Positions 45,701 through 55,373 are shown, counted from the first letter of the stretch. The stretch is 58,009 bases of DNA from Bacteroidia bacterium (GCA_017995075.1 JAGOJO010000003.1:25220-83228); one strand, 5' to 3'. Made by a program: numbers and translations. The notes: generated from the letters alone by a model not told the origin.

Positions 45701-48700
45701 TGAAACTTATGGAGGCCTTCATTATTTTCTGGCGCAAGACGGAAGAAATGTTGCAATCGTTGATACAGGGCTTGCCTGTGGACATAAAATTTCGGTTATT
45801 TCAAAACCGGAACGTGGTGGCTACGAATCAATAGTTCATAATTATCCCTATGAGTATCGCCCACCAACTATTGGTCCGGACTCTGTTGTTTTTCTGGTAC
45901 CTGCCGGGGCATATATAAATCACGTTACTGTTCATCATGAGTGTCTTGTTTTTGATTCCACAAAACTATATTCAACTTGGCGACCTACTAATCCTATTTC
46001 ATTCCAATTGGCCGATACTGTTGGACAAGTAACTGTTTACAATAGTCAACTTCCACAAGGGGTATGTATTGACTCAAATGCATTTCCGGTTAGCCCAGGA
46101 GATACGAACCTTTACATTTCTTCCGGAACATATCTCAGAGTGTTAACTTTTTATCTATCACCACTGAGTTGTTCAGACACAAGTTTTGTGGTCGACACAA
46201 GTACTTCGGTGGTATATTATGGGAATCAGCAACAAGCTTGTTTGTCATTAAATAACTGTAGCGATTTGCCATCAATTAAGAGAAGATCACTTTACATATC
46301 ATCTATTCAACAGTTTTTTAATACTCCGAACCTATTGGTACAGACAACAGCAGATACTATTGATCTTTATAAAAATGAGTTTTGTACAGAAATCATCTTT
46401 ACAAATCCGGTACGTCAAATTAATGATATAAGCGTATATGAACATGCGCCATTCCTTTACCTCATACCTCCGGCTGATCCTGCATTTTCCAACTGGCATT
46501 TTAAGATGACATCACCTGTTAATGCTGTATTTAATCCAATCAATGGTGTTATTCAATTGGATAGTACCTTCGAATACAATTCAAAGATAGTAGGCGAATT
46601 ATGTGCAATGGTAAATAGTTGCGATAGTCTTCCTGAAATCCAAATCAAAACCGGCTGGAATTGTGATGGTTTTCCTTCAGATGCCAACGACACCTCCATG
46701 TGTGGAATTTTTACATTTAATTATAATTTCACACGGGATTCCGCTTCAATATACAATGCAGGAAAGGCCCCACAAAACACCTCAGTAGACCGATGCGATA
46801 CCCTCATTTCCAAAGTCGATTTCATAAGTCCTAACCGGGGATATGTTTATCCTGCTTTTATACAACTCAACGATACTGTAGCCGGTCTTGAAAACATTGG
46901 AGTATGGATTTGCAATGCCTGTATGCGAAACACACCTGTTTCCGACTCTGTCCAACTTAATTATGATCCACTTACCCAAACCTGGCCTATTACAACCGCT
47001 GATTTGTTAGCGATCAACTACAATAATTACCTAAGTGACTCCGCAATTGCTGCCGGAGAATGCTTAACAGTAAAAGTTCACTTCCGGCCGGGTTGTAATT
47101 TTGTAGGTAGTAGTAGTAATTTGCCCGATATTCTATTCTATGGAATTACTTTCTGTGGGGATACGATATCGGATACGGCCAGCTATAGCACTCCGATTGT
47201 CATTTCAGGTAACCAGTGCACCAACTGCTTCACGATAACCAAAACAGCCTCGCAGAATCCGGTGCCGGCAGGGGATACGTTGGATTTTTATATTATTATT
47301 TCTGCTAATAATGGATCAGATCAGATTGTGGCTGTTGTGGATAGTTTACCGTTACCATCGAACTTTGTACTTACTTCACCTTTGCCATTGCCAATTTATA
47401 TTTTGGACACACTTTCAGCAAACGAAACAGATACTATAATTATCAGCGGTTACTTTTTAAATGTTGGGGACTGTTCTGATAATCAGAACGGCAATACGAA
47501 TGTAGCCTATTTGTATGGTAACAATTTTATAGGCATTGACTCGGTTTGCGTGGAAGTAACGAATCCTTGTATCAATGACTCAACAATAATATTTCTAAAC
47601 AATGATTATGTTTCAAATTACGCTCCGGCCTTTGTAAATGAGCATATTTACATTGCAGGTACCTTTTATATTGACCAAGATTTAAGTTTTGAAGGCTGTA
47701 TAGTAGAAGCAGCGGCCGGAGCCTCTATTCAACTATTAGGAAGCAATCAGTTAAATGCATTTAACACCACTTTTTCGGGTTGTGATACCATGTGGCAGGG
47801 GATGCTGATTCGTGATAGAGGGACAATTTCGTTTGAAAGCAATGTGGTTTTGCGGGATGCTCAAACCGGTATTGACCTGGGGCAAAACGGAAATGCGTCG
47901 ATAAATCATTCTATATTTGAAAACAATGTTACAGGAATTTACAATCCGGAGGTTTATCCTTCTATCTTTGGAGGTAGTCTCTTGCTCAATGGAGTCACAT
48001 TCGATATGACATCCTCCGGATTTAGAACATCTTATCAGGGCCAGCCTGCACACGGGGTAATTCCTTTTGCGGGTGTATTCCTGAACGATGCTTACCTGGT
48101 TATCGGGCGAGATGACCATGCCATAAATAAATTTAACAATATGAATAATGGAGTACGTGCATTCCGAAGTGAAATAGCGGTTCGCAACTGTTCCTTTAGT
48201 AATATTCAATTGACCAGTTTTTATCATACCGGCGGCAATGAGAATGGAAGTGCGATTTCCGTTCAAGGTGATTTAGAAGTAAGTGGATTGCCCTCAGGAT
48301 TAAAAGTGTTCCCTGTACCGGGCGGGATAAATAATGTCGTTTCCTCCAGAACAGGAATTTATGCATCCTACACCGCCGTTGGCATCAGCGGATGTAAAAT
48401 GGACTCCATGCGTTATGGTATAGAGGTAAATCTAGCCACGGCAGGAATATTTTCTTCAATTATCGCCAATACAATCAATGCAACCGATTATGGCATTAAT
48501 CTTTATGACAACAATGGTGGCGATCAGATCGTGGTTGAGGATAATCTCATAAACATCAATGGCAGCAAAGTGGGAATTGGAATTGGAGCGGCAGAGTTTG
48601 TAAAGGCCCCAACCAATACGTATGCGATCAATAACAATGTTGTTCAAATAATAAATGCAGGTGCCGGGATACAGATATCCGGTGTTAGAAATTCATTGGT

Positions 48701-50300
48701 AAGCAACAACCGCATTACCATAGAAAAAGGCATCAATACGGCCCCGGTGACCATTGGAATGAACATTACTGCAGGGGGTGATAATACCATTAGTTGCAAT
48801 ACGGTGAGCGGGAAAGGTTACCAACTCACCATGAACGACACCCTGCGTTATGGTTATCGAATTGCACAATCCAAAAATAACGTTCTCGAATGCAATAGCA
48901 GCGATTCAACAGGATTTTCATTTCGCTTTGAAGGAGCTGCTAATCTAAACACTTCCTTCAAGGGTAATCACATGGGCAATGCCTGGTGTGGGTTGTATTT
49001 GAATACAGAAGCGAATATTGGTCAGCAACCAATTTTAAACCCAAGTTCCACTTATCATGGTAATCTCTGGTTAGATTCTTTGAGATATAGTAGTGGATAT
49101 GGTGCAGTTAATTTGAACGATGCTTCTTTCCTAACATTACAACAATCACTTTTTACAATAAATAGTTTATTCAATTATTACAGCCCAACTATTCCAATAG
49201 ATTCAAATATTGGCCCGTTCAATGTATATAACAATGGTTGGTTTAACCCCCAAACACTTGGTAATACATTTAGCTGCGCTCAGAGTCAGACATGCAATTC
49301 AGCAGTTGCCGGTGGCGGGGACGATGAACAATTTCGTCAAATGGTAATTCAGGATAGTGCAGTTAGCACAGTATTTATTCCCGAATCAAAGGTGATAGCC
49401 AATCAGCTTGTGTACTCTGAGTTGTTATTAGAGATTGATTCCCTGCAACCTGATTACTTGCAGTATGTGAGCGAAAAAAGCAATGAATCTGTTGGGTTAC
49501 TTCATGAAGTTAATGAAACTATTCAGAATAATTATTCAAACGATAGTTCTTTTCTGGCAACAAACCATTTGGTCCATGAACAGTTCAGATCGGTTAAAGA
49601 TAGTATGCAATTTGTTGATAGCTTATTTTTTGAAACTCTTGATTCGAATTTAATTACTATAAAAAACAGCCTGGTAGCCGATCTTAACTCAATTCGAACT
49701 CAAATGGGTTCGACCTTATCTTTAAAACAACAATCTGTAAATATTACAAATGGTCAGATTATTCAGGCAAATAGTGGAATTGTTGGTGAACAAGCGCCGG
49801 ATAACAATGAACAATATTTGAATGATCTTTATTTACGTTACAAACAAATAGGTCCATCAGTATTAATTGATGAATATCCTAATCTTTTATCCATCGCCCA
49901 GCAATGTCCATCAGCAGGTGGAGAATCTGTTTTCAGAGCACGAAATATAATTCGGAAAGTAAATGATAGTGTTATCTATGACGATGCAGGTGTGTGTGCA
50001 CAAATGGGTATTTACCGAAAGAAACAAATCATTGTTGATGAAAGTGATCTTGTTTCATATACTTTAATACCAAATCCGACACAGCATCAAACGCAGTTGA
50101 TATTTAATCAACCACCTACTTCAAACTATATTATTCAAATTATAAATAATGAAGGCAAAGTAGTTGAAAGCAGAGTAGTTAATAATCATTTGACAAGTGT
50201 GTTATTAAGAACCGAAGTGTTATCCAATGGATTGTATACCGTAAATGTGATTAAAAGTAGCGGTGAATTTGAATCTAAAAAACTTATGATCATAAAATGA
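42747..50300 (+). CDS. Giant T9SS-sorted protein with DUF11-like and beta-helix regions
   Basis: 2517 residues. Signal peptide MKKLIQTLLILLLSLIFPKGSQAQ. Residues about 25-1480 are beta-rich, Asp/Thr/Ser/Asn-heavy and Cys-rich (CVRCDNLSCNC, CDSCVSVL, CIQCTVDTI-like patterns), with Ig-like units that I cannot place in a family. At about 1490-1620 a DUF11-type repeat (TNCFTITKTASQNPVPAGDTLDFYIIIS) is recognisable. At about 1630-2105 a parallel beta-helix (pectate-lyase/NosD-like: IDLGQNGNASINHSIFENNVTGIYN, YGINLYDNNGGDQIVVEDN, SNNRITIEKG) is clear. At about 2190-2420 the sequence is helical. A T9SS sorting domain is at about 2440-2517 (IPNPTQHQTQL ... SNGLYTVNV, ending LMIIK). The beta-helix may bind or cleave polysaccharide, but no catalytic motif was verified. 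The next gene overlaps by 4 bp. Confidence 0.9.
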   Translation: MKKLIQTLLILLLSLIFPKGSQAQTTIPVNVQFDTITVCKENLFTATFAGSGSMQIAINYGIDFNGNPFNSCVGNSANVHPQVLLMIDSSTVPFTGESLDTVNGIWSATFQFSNPDTCVLTYKLFVDCSVIPNTSSTSSTINLVQSWTDTAGDTFLLNSNSFLSLPIFKPFLIQLNSITSFKAGYLDTIPLQFYYKNTGFSAVDLLFNFLPDTNEYCHQLPQTGLFYQNGLNDPLVPFNILTDVPIQLDRFDTLIITQFVVDTSCVRCDNLSCNCSRSAELTWKCNNTLSASGVFCDSCVSVLVADYTITSAEPTTLISYRKLPVGVNYYDNTCMNDTAGVQWEYVVKNVSGESLDSVIIDLTYFENEQYNYLTLIPASSISYTISCVQCTVDTISELRDTVLCQTIIPNTVKMYRYIVRRFMENDSMVVSFRTFNCAEDDTARLLNVEKYFNHWGIKASGRSICGDVSGDKFPKKISIYASNSGSDLHQQIVHLPNVTDLNIPAGLTFGDSSLFDIDCKGITANNNLLDLQLFGFNPQQPTAFNGWIRAAIHCEQGLRVSQPEKDVYFLIFINGQLDTISSQYYHSTIPNDQCIAGDYFFYFDLSSPGIFQAIGSGKFMFELQGCCSGSNPPATDYNVMFHILPNGLDTCLVLDISDTLHLSPPGCTGNNCDGWIPLSSTGSRIFTHCPGCKAPGIIVDNYKVRRKTLGYQDSNNDAIADSGFVPIVKGSNWYNQFESVLALNQSSNGEIIEDKLWAHFQEGDPSSGGYSYLQMINLPTNIRLSYLQLLRTFEASLDTMKLDLQEITLYIDTAATGGQCLNCSDFQVPNTYNTMLAIHVSGSSLANYVQADTLKNRWLFTFNESEIADSTLTDSIIYSNNTLPFTGFYEGQRYRMEVRYSVCGNFIPDNVLTITQDEVIKRSEIVNKMWLCGRKVPLNIVVDTLPDMINTVAALQSKGITLNPSSVPPFSLMDTSYTNNHLFYCETYGGLHYFLAQDGRNVAIVDTGLACGHKISVISKPERGGYESIVHNYPYEYRPPTIGPDSVVFLVPAGAYINHVTVHHECLVFDSTKLYSTWRPTNPISFQLADTVGQVTVYNSQLPQGVCIDSNAFPVSPGDTNLYISSGTYLRVLTFYLSPLSCSDTSFVVDTSTSVVYYGNQQQACLSLNNCSDLPSIKRRSLYISSIQQFFNTPNLLVQTTADTIDLYKNEFCTEIIFTNPVRQINDISVYEHAPFLYLIPPADPAFSNWHFKMTSPVNAVFNPINGVIQLDSTFEYNSKIVGELCAMVNSCDSLPEIQIKTGWNCDGFPSDANDTSMCGIFTFNYNFTRDSASIYNAGKAPQNTSVDRCDTLISKVDFISPNRGYVYPAFIQLNDTVAGLENIGVWICNACMRNTPVSDSVQLNYDPLTQTWPITTADLLAINYNNYLSDSAIAAGECLTVKVHFRPGCNFVGSSSNLPDILFYGITFCGDTISDTASYSTPIVISGNQCTNCFTITKTASQNPVPAGDTLDFYIIISANNGSDQIVAVVDSLPLPSNFVLTSPLPLPIYILDTLSANETDTIIISGYFLNVGDCSDNQNGNTNVAYLYGNNFIGIDSVCVEVTNPCINDSTIIFLNNDYVSNYAPAFVNEHIYIAGTFYIDQDLSFEGCIVEAAAGASIQLLGSNQLNAFNTTFSGCDTMWQGMLIRDRGTISFESNVVLRDAQTGIDLGQNGNASINHSIFENNVTGIYNPEVYPSIFGGSLLLNGVTFDMTSSGFRTSYQGQPAHGVIPFAGVFLNDAYLVIGRDDHAINKFNNMNNGVRAFRSEIAVRNCSFSNIQLTSFYHTGGNENGSAISVQGDLEVSGLPSGLKVFPVPGGINNVVSSRTGIYASYTAVGISGCKMDSMRYGIEVNLATAGIFSSIIANTINATDYGINLYDNNGGDQIVVEDNLININGSKVGIGIGAAEFVKAPTNTYAINNNVVQIINAGAGIQISGVRNSLVSNNRITIEKGINTAPVTIGMNITAGGDNTISCNTVSGKGYQLTMNDTLRYGYRIAQSKNNVLECNSSDSTGFSFRFEGAANLNTSFKGNHMGNAWCGLYLNTEANIGQQPILNPSSTYHGNLWLDSLRYSSGYGAVNLNDASFLTLQQSLFTINSLFNYYSPTIPIDSNIGPFNVYNNGWFNPQTLGNTFSCAQSQTCNSAVAGGGDDEQFRQMVIQDSAVSTVFIPESKVIANQLVYSELLLEIDSLQPDYLQYVSEKSNESVGLLHEVNETIQNNYSNDSSFLATNHLVHEQFRSVKDSMQFVDSLFFETLDSNLITIKNSLVADLNSIRTQMGSTLSLKQQSVNITNGQIIQANSGIVGEQAPDNNEQYLNDLYLRYKQIGPSVLIDEYPNLLSIAQQCPSAGGESVFRARNIIRKVNDSVIYDDAGVCAQMGIYRKKQIIVDESDLVSYTLIPNPTQHQTQLIFNQPPTSNYIIQIINNEGKVVESRVVNNHLTSVLLRTEVLSNGLYTVNVIKSSGEFESKKLMIIK

Positions 50301-51787
50301 AACACAGGTTTGTCATACTCCTTTTAATTATCATTTCTAAAGATGTAATGAGTCAAGGCCTCTACAATCATGTATGGTTGTTAGGAAGCTATAATTTCAT
50401 TCAAAATTTAAAAGGACGTATATACTTTGACTCAACAAGTTACGTAGATTTAGTTGAAAATAGGAAAATGCCATTTTATGGTACAGAAGCTACTATTTGT
50501 GATAAGCAAGGGGATTTTCTGATGAGTACGAATGGTATTTGGATTGCTAATGCATCCAATGATACAATGTTAAACGGAGGTGGGTTGAACCCCAATGGGG
50601 TAACAAGTAGTTGGCAGTTTGGATTGCCTTTTTCAAGTAATGCTGTTTTTATTCCCTATCCTGGTGATACTAACCGATATATATTGTTTCATCATACATA
50701 TACATATGATGGTTTTTCGTATCCACCATACGAATTATACTCGTCTGAAGTCGATATGAATTTAGACTTTAATTTAGGTGGAGTAACATTGAAAAATCAA
50801 ATTATTCTTCAGGATACTTTGAATGGAGGAATAGGGGCTGTAAAACATGCAAATGGTAGAGATTGGTGGATTTTAATGACTAAACATGGCACAAATACTA
50901 TATATAAAATTTTAGTTACTCCAAATGGAAATACAATTACTAGTCAAACCATGAATAATGCACATTACTCATGGTATAATGGTTCGCAATTTCCTTTTAA
51001 CAATATTGGTAATCGCTTTGCTTACTCTGTATATGATTCATTGACTAATGATAGTTATATAGTAACAGCAAATTTTGACAGATGTACCGGTTTAATAAGT
51101 AACGATACTACAATTCAACTGACCTATGGGAATTATTTGTGGGGTACAGCATTTAGTCCTTCAGGAAAAAAACTTTACGCTTGTTCCAGTTCCAGAGTTT
51201 TCCAAATTGATACAGATAGTCTCACCATCGACACCGTTGCCACCTACGATGGATTTATATCACCACCGGGACAAACCTGTTGTGCAACAAGTTTTTGGAA
51301 TATGTACCTGGCTGCCAATGGAAAAATATACATAACGAGTGGTAGTGGTGTTCAGCATTTACATGAAATGAATTATCCGGATAGTGCAGGAGTAGCCTGT
51401 GATGTTCAACAACATGCAATTAGTTTAGGTTATGCTCAACTACGCGCTGTCCCCAACCACCCCAACTATAATTTAGGTCCGGTAGTGGGTAGTGTTTGTG
51501 ATACGCTGAGTGTAGGATTATCAGAGCCGGCATATGATTTTCGTTTCAGTATTTCTCCCAATCCGGTGAGTGATGGAGTAGTAAAGCTCACATATCTGTT
51601 GCCGCAAAATAAAGCAGGTTTACTGGAGGTATATGATCTTACAGGTCAAAGAGTATATAGTCAGCAATTACCACCATGGAGCACCTTGCAATTTGTACAA
51701 TTGCCGGAGCTGAGTAGTGGGCTTTACACCTGTGTAATAAGGAGTGGCAATGAGAAAACAGCGAAGAAACTGGTGGTGATGAGATGA
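50297..51787 (+). CDS. T9SS-sorted propeller-like protein, partner of the giant protein
   Basis: 496 residues. Signal peptide MKHRFVILLLIIISKDVMSQ. Residues about 22-400 form WD/YVTN-like beta-strand repeats (GDFLMSTNGIWIAN, GRDWWILMTKHG, NDSYIVTANFDRCTG, GTAFSPSGKKLYACSSSRVFQIDTD, NMYLAANGKIYI), matching the propeller proteins common in Bacteroidota with Cys-rich loops. A T9SS sorting domain is at about 415-496 (ISPNPVSDGVVKL ... SSGLYTCVI, ending KKLVVMR). Its ATG overlaps the giant gene's stop (ATGA, 50297-50300), so the two are made together and may form one surface assembly. The last third of the gene (from about 51180) is richer in GC than the first part. It is convergent with wzx at an 11-bp distance with no terminator seen. 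Confidence 0.88.
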   Translation: MKHRFVILLLIIISKDVMSQGLYNHVWLLGSYNFIQNLKGRIYFDSTSYVDLVENRKMPFYGTEATICDKQGDFLMSTNGIWIANASNDTMLNGGGLNPNGVTSSWQFGLPFSSNAVFIPYPGDTNRYILFHHTYTYDGFSYPPYELYSSEVDMNLDFNLGGVTLKNQIILQDTLNGGIGAVKHANGRDWWILMTKHGTNTIYKILVTPNGNTITSQTMNNAHYSWYNGSQFPFNNIGNRFAYSVYDSLTNDSYIVTANFDRCTGLISNDTTIQLTYGNYLWGTAFSPSGKKLYACSSSRVFQIDTDSLTIDTVATYDGFISPPGQTCCATSFWNMYLAANGKIYITSGSGVQHLHEMNYPDSAGVACDVQQHAISLGYAQLRAVPNHPNYNLGPVVGSVCDTLSVGLSEPAYDFRFSISPNPVSDGVVKLTYLLPQNKAGLLEVYDLTGQRVYSQQLPPWSTLQFVQLPELSSGLYTCVIRSGNEKTAKKLVVMR

Positions 51788-51798
51788 GGAATTTGCGC

Positions 51799-53061
51799 TT
51801 AGAGTTTTTTCAGCTCCTTGCGTAAACTGTAGAGATAAATTCCCAGTGTGATCAACTGCGTTAACATGAGTCCGATGATGACTCCGGTTAATCCGAATGC
51901 TTTGATAATCGGATACGCAGTAAGAATACTAAACGCACTACTGGCAATAAACGAAATGAAAATCAACTTTGTGTTCTCCAATGTGCGGATGGCATAACGG
52001 AGCGGATAGCCTAAAAAGATGATGACATACAAGATGCAGAATCCGATCAGCATAAAGCGATAGTCGACGAATTCAGAACCGTAGAAGGCGAGAATAATCT
52101 GTTTGCTGAAAATGGCAATCAAGGCGAGCAGGGTGAAAGTAATGATACCCATTTGCAGCGTGAACTTCCAGAGGTAACGGAACATCTTTTCATTGCCACC
52201 TTCGCGCTGTGAGTTTGCTGCCCTGACAGGAATAATATTTTCCATGGCCAGAAACAGTACATGGGTGATGCCTACAATGTTTTGCGCCATGCGGGTCACA
52301 CCAACGGCCAGTGGTCCCATAATAGCTCCCGCAGCAATGATAAACAGATTCCCGCTGAACCATTGTAAGAGCGCTGTTGCTGTCAGCCATTTGCTGAAAT
52401 CCCAATGCTCGAGAATCACCGCTTTGATGAGCTTCGTGTTGAATCGCAAATGATCCATCGACCATAAACCGATGAGGGAGGCGTATAAAAAGAAGACCGC
52501 AGTTAGCAGCAATACAAACTGCGCATCCATCGAACGGACAAAGTGAATAGCAAATGCGCTGGCCAGTACACCACCATAAGCAATGGCATCAATCAGCAGC
52601 GACTTCAATGGTTTTCCGATCACGAAGAAATAACGCCGGAAGAAATCCTGTAACAAAAACGAGAACACCGCCAGCGGAAAGGCCAGAATAATACTCTGTA
52701 CCTTCCATTCGGTGAGCAGATAACTCATCACAATCACTGAGATGAACGCCAGAAAACTCATGATGCCGGCAAAGAAAAGTTGCTTGAATACCAGCGATTG
52801 TAAATACTGCTTCTGATCCTCCGCCGATTTTTTCCCGCTCAGCGTTTGCATCGGAGCAATGATGAACGGCTGATTGATACTACTCGCAATGAGTACACCC
52901 AGCCAGGCAATACTATACACACCGAAACCCTGTAGTCCAAGGTATCGCGCCAATACTACCGAGGAAAGGAAACTGAATCCACTTACCACGGCCTGATCGG
53001 CATAGATGATGGCGGTTCCGTTCTTTAATAGTTGTTTAGGTTGAGCGATGCTGATGTGCAT
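51799..53061 (-). CDS. Wzx-type polysaccharide flippase (MATE/oligosaccharide-flip superfamily)
   Basis: 420-residue inner-membrane protein with about 12 hydrophobic helices. The start TAIIYADQAVVSGFSFLSSVVLARYLGLQGFGVYSIA is the classic N-terminal pattern of polysaccharide biosynthesis flippases (gene family RfbX/Wzx), with a matching second half (AVGVTRMAQNIVGITHVLFLAMENIIPVRA). It would flip undecaprenyl-linked oligosaccharide units to the periplasmic face. It is the last gene of the minus-strand wza-wzc-wzx operon, 8 bp after wzc. Substrate specificity cannot be told. No polymerase or glycosyltransferase gene is adjacent on this side. Confidence 0.85.
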   Translation of the reverse strand: MHISIAQPKQLLKNGTAIIYADQAVVSGFSFLSSVVLARYLGLQGFGVYSIAWLGVLIASSINQPFIIAPMQTLSGKKSAEDQKQYLQSLVFKQLFFAGIMSFLAFISVIVMSYLLTEWKVQSIILAFPLAVFSFLLQDFFRRYFFVIGKPLKSLLIDAIAYGGVLASAFAIHFVRSMDAQFVLLLTAVFFLYASLIGLWSMDHLRFNTKLIKAVILEHWDFSKWLTATALLQWFSGNLFIIAAGAIMGPLAVGVTRMAQNIVGITHVLFLAMENIIPVRAANSQREGGNEKMFRYLWKFTLQMGIITFTLLALIAIFSKQIILAFYGSEFVDYRFMLIGFCILYVIIFLGYPLRYAIRTLENTKLIFISFIASSAFSILTAYPIIKAFGLTGVIIGLMLTQLITLGIYLYSLRKELKKL

Positions 53062-53069
53062 AATTTAAC

Positions 53070-55370
53070 TTACCACATAAAGAGATTGGTAAGATGTGCT
53101 GGTAGTTTCTTTTTGGTGGTTGATTGAAGGCGGTTCGGGGTAATGTATCCGGTATGGTTGCGTTTTTCCTTCATGGCGTTGAGGACATAATACACTTCCT
53201 CGAGGCGGTATTCTTCCTTCACCATTTCGGCATTGGCTACCAGTTCGGTGCGGCCACTGTCGGCGCGGACAACATACAGATTCAGGTCGCTCCATTTCAT
53301 GAACGGAATCGCGTCGGTATGTTCTCCTACTTCGGGTGTATCTATAATTACTGCATCGTATTGCTGACGCAGTTCTTCGATGATTTCACGGGTGCGTTTT
53401 GTGGCGATGAGATGGCCGATTGGTTGCTCTGCTTCGCCGGAGGTTACTACATCCAGGTTCGGAATGCTGGTGAGCTGAATAGCATCCTGCAATGAACTCT
53501 GGTGGGTGTACACTTCCTTCATACCGGAGCTGTTGCGGGCATCAAACCAGTCGCCGATGCGTGGATTATATGTATTCAGGTCGAGCAGGATCACTTTTTT
53601 ATCCTGTGCCGCCAGCGTACGTGCCAGTTGTGCAGCGATAAATGATTTTCCTTCGCCTTTTCGGGTACTCGTCACCGTTATAACCAGCGATTTATCCTCC
53701 GGTTTATTCATCAGAATACGGGTGCTGAGTGCGGTGAAGGCTTTGTAGGCCGGTTCGTCCTTGCGGAACTGCTGTACCTGACCGATTACCGGTATGCTGG
53801 TATCGGTACCAAAATCTTCCGGTGTATGTACACTTGGTTTAGCATAGTGACGGAAATACGCCAATGCAACACCGGTGATCATCCCGAGGAAGAGTGCTAC
53901 TCCCCAGATAACTTCTCTGCGTGGTGCTACCGGTTCTGATGGAATCGTAGCTGCTTCGAGAATACGGTTAAAAGATACATTTACCTGTTGGGTGATGATC
54001 GCTTCCGTACGTTTTTCAATCAGGAAGTTATATACTTTCTCAAAGAGGTAGTAGTTTCTGTTTAATTCCTGTAAAGTGCTTTCTTTTTCCGGCAGACCTT
54101 TAAAGGATGCTTTCTGCTCGTCGATAGCCAGGAAAATTTCATCTTGCTTTAAAAGCAACTTGCGACGGGTATTGTTGATACTTTCTACCAGATACGCTTT
54201 CTGCTGTGCAATCTCGGTATCAATCGCTTTAACACGGTCATGTTCGGCTGTGTATTTACGAAGGACTTCTTCCCGCTCGCGGATTTTGGTATTCAATCGT
54301 CCAACACTTTCCGAGAAGAGCTGATCGAGCACAGTACCATATTCAGGACCCGAGAATTTAATTTCCTTATTGCGGCGTAAGTAATCACTCATATTCTCGA
54401 GGATACTCAGCTGCATATTCACATCCACTTTCTGAATCTCGAGTTCACCCAGTGTTTTATAGGTAGCTTCGGTTTCCTGTGGAATATTTACAATTTCATT
54501 CTTGATGCGGTACGCTTTGATAGCATCACGGGCCGCTTCAAGTTCACGTCCGACAATAGCAATCTGCTGATTAATGAAATCAACGGTATTACCAGCCAGA
54601 TCCTGCTTTTGTTCAATACCCTGATCGATGTATGCTTCCGCAATGGCATTCACCAGCTTCGCAGATTTTTCAGGAATCGGATGAGTGTAATAGAGTTTTA
54701 CGATGTTCACATCCTTATCCACTGCTTTCACAATATAACTGCTGTTCATCAGCTTACCGGCGAGTGCAGTTTTAGAATAAACAACAAATCCCCAGGGCTT
54801 ACTTAAACGTGATTTATGGTAACGCAGAATTTCTTCGTTTTTACGAACCGTAACACATATCCCGCGATCGCAGATTTCTTTACCGAACTCACCTTCTTTC
54901 TCTACCCGTGTTCCTGCAGCGTCGTAACTTAAAAGGAATTTATTACCCTCTGTATGCACAAAATCGAAACGCATATTGCGGAACGATGAATCGGTATAGG
55001 AATAATCAACGGTAAACGGCGCTTCATGGTAAACCTCTTCTTCCTTGAGCTCACCACGTTCGTAGTATTCAACGTAGAAGTCAAGTTTATCGAGAGCCTT
55101 TTCAAAGAGTGAACGTGATTTCAACACCTCTACTTCAGTTTGCACTTTTGCATTCGCCTTGAATACATCAAAGTCGCGGTAGAGATTAGAGCCCGACATT
55201 CCGTCCTGAGCGTCTTCTATTTTAAGCGTAGCAGTCGCCTGGTATTCGGGCGTAGCAAGATACAGGTAGCGGGTAGCAATAATGCCCGAAAGCAAAATGC
55301 AGACAACTACAACGTACCATCGCTTCTTGAGGGGGTAGAGTAATGATTGAAGTGAACCTGGGGTGCGCAT
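53070..55370 (-). CDS. wzc: Wzc-like polysaccharide co-polymerase/BY-kinase with degenerate Walker A'
   Basis: 766 residues. First transmembrane helix about 15-35; Wzz-type periplasmic domain with long coiled coils (about 60-480, e.g. REREEVLRKYTAEHDRVKAI); second helix about 493-515 (WGVALFLGMITGVALAYF). A cytoplasmic ATPase follows (about 540-766) with Walker A TSTRKGEGKS (about 568) and Walker B DAVIIDTPE. Walker A' reads VILLDLNTYNPR, so the second acidic residue and following Arg of the usual D-x-D-x-R are missing, and the C-terminus has only one isolated Tyr (HTGYITPNR) instead of a Tyr cluster. It controls chain length and couples export to Wza. Lies 3 bp after wza and 8 bp before wzx. 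Kinase activity is doubtful. Confidence 0.85.
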   Translation of the reverse strand: MRTPGSLQSLLYPLKKRWYVVVVCILLSGIIATRYLYLATPEYQATATLKIEDAQDGMSGSNLYRDFDVFKANAKVQTEVEVLKSRSLFEKALDKLDFYVEYYERGELKEEEVYHEAPFTVDYSYTDSSFRNMRFDFVHTEGNKFLLSYDAAGTRVEKEGEFGKEICDRGICVTVRKNEEILRYHKSRLSKPWGFVVYSKTALAGKLMNSSYIVKAVDKDVNIVKLYYTHPIPEKSAKLVNAIAEAYIDQGIEQKQDLAGNTVDFINQQIAIVGRELEAARDAIKAYRIKNEIVNIPQETEATYKTLGELEIQKVDVNMQLSILENMSDYLRRNKEIKFSGPEYGTVLDQLFSESVGRLNTKIREREEVLRKYTAEHDRVKAIDTEIAQQKAYLVESINNTRRKLLLKQDEIFLAIDEQKASFKGLPEKESTLQELNRNYYLFEKVYNFLIEKRTEAIITQQVNVSFNRILEAATIPSEPVAPRREVIWGVALFLGMITGVALAYFRHYAKPSVHTPEDFGTDTSIPVIGQVQQFRKDEPAYKAFTALSTRILMNKPEDKSLVITVTSTRKGEGKSFIAAQLARTLAAQDKKVILLDLNTYNPRIGDWFDARNSSGMKEVYTHQSSLQDAIQLTSIPNLDVVTSGEAEQPIGHLIATKRTREIIEELRQQYDAVIIDTPEVGEHTDAIPFMKWSDLNLYVVRADSGRTELVANAEMVKEEYRLEEVYYVLNAMKEKRNHTGYITPNRLQSTTKKKLPAHLTNLFMW

Positions 55371-55373
55371 AGA

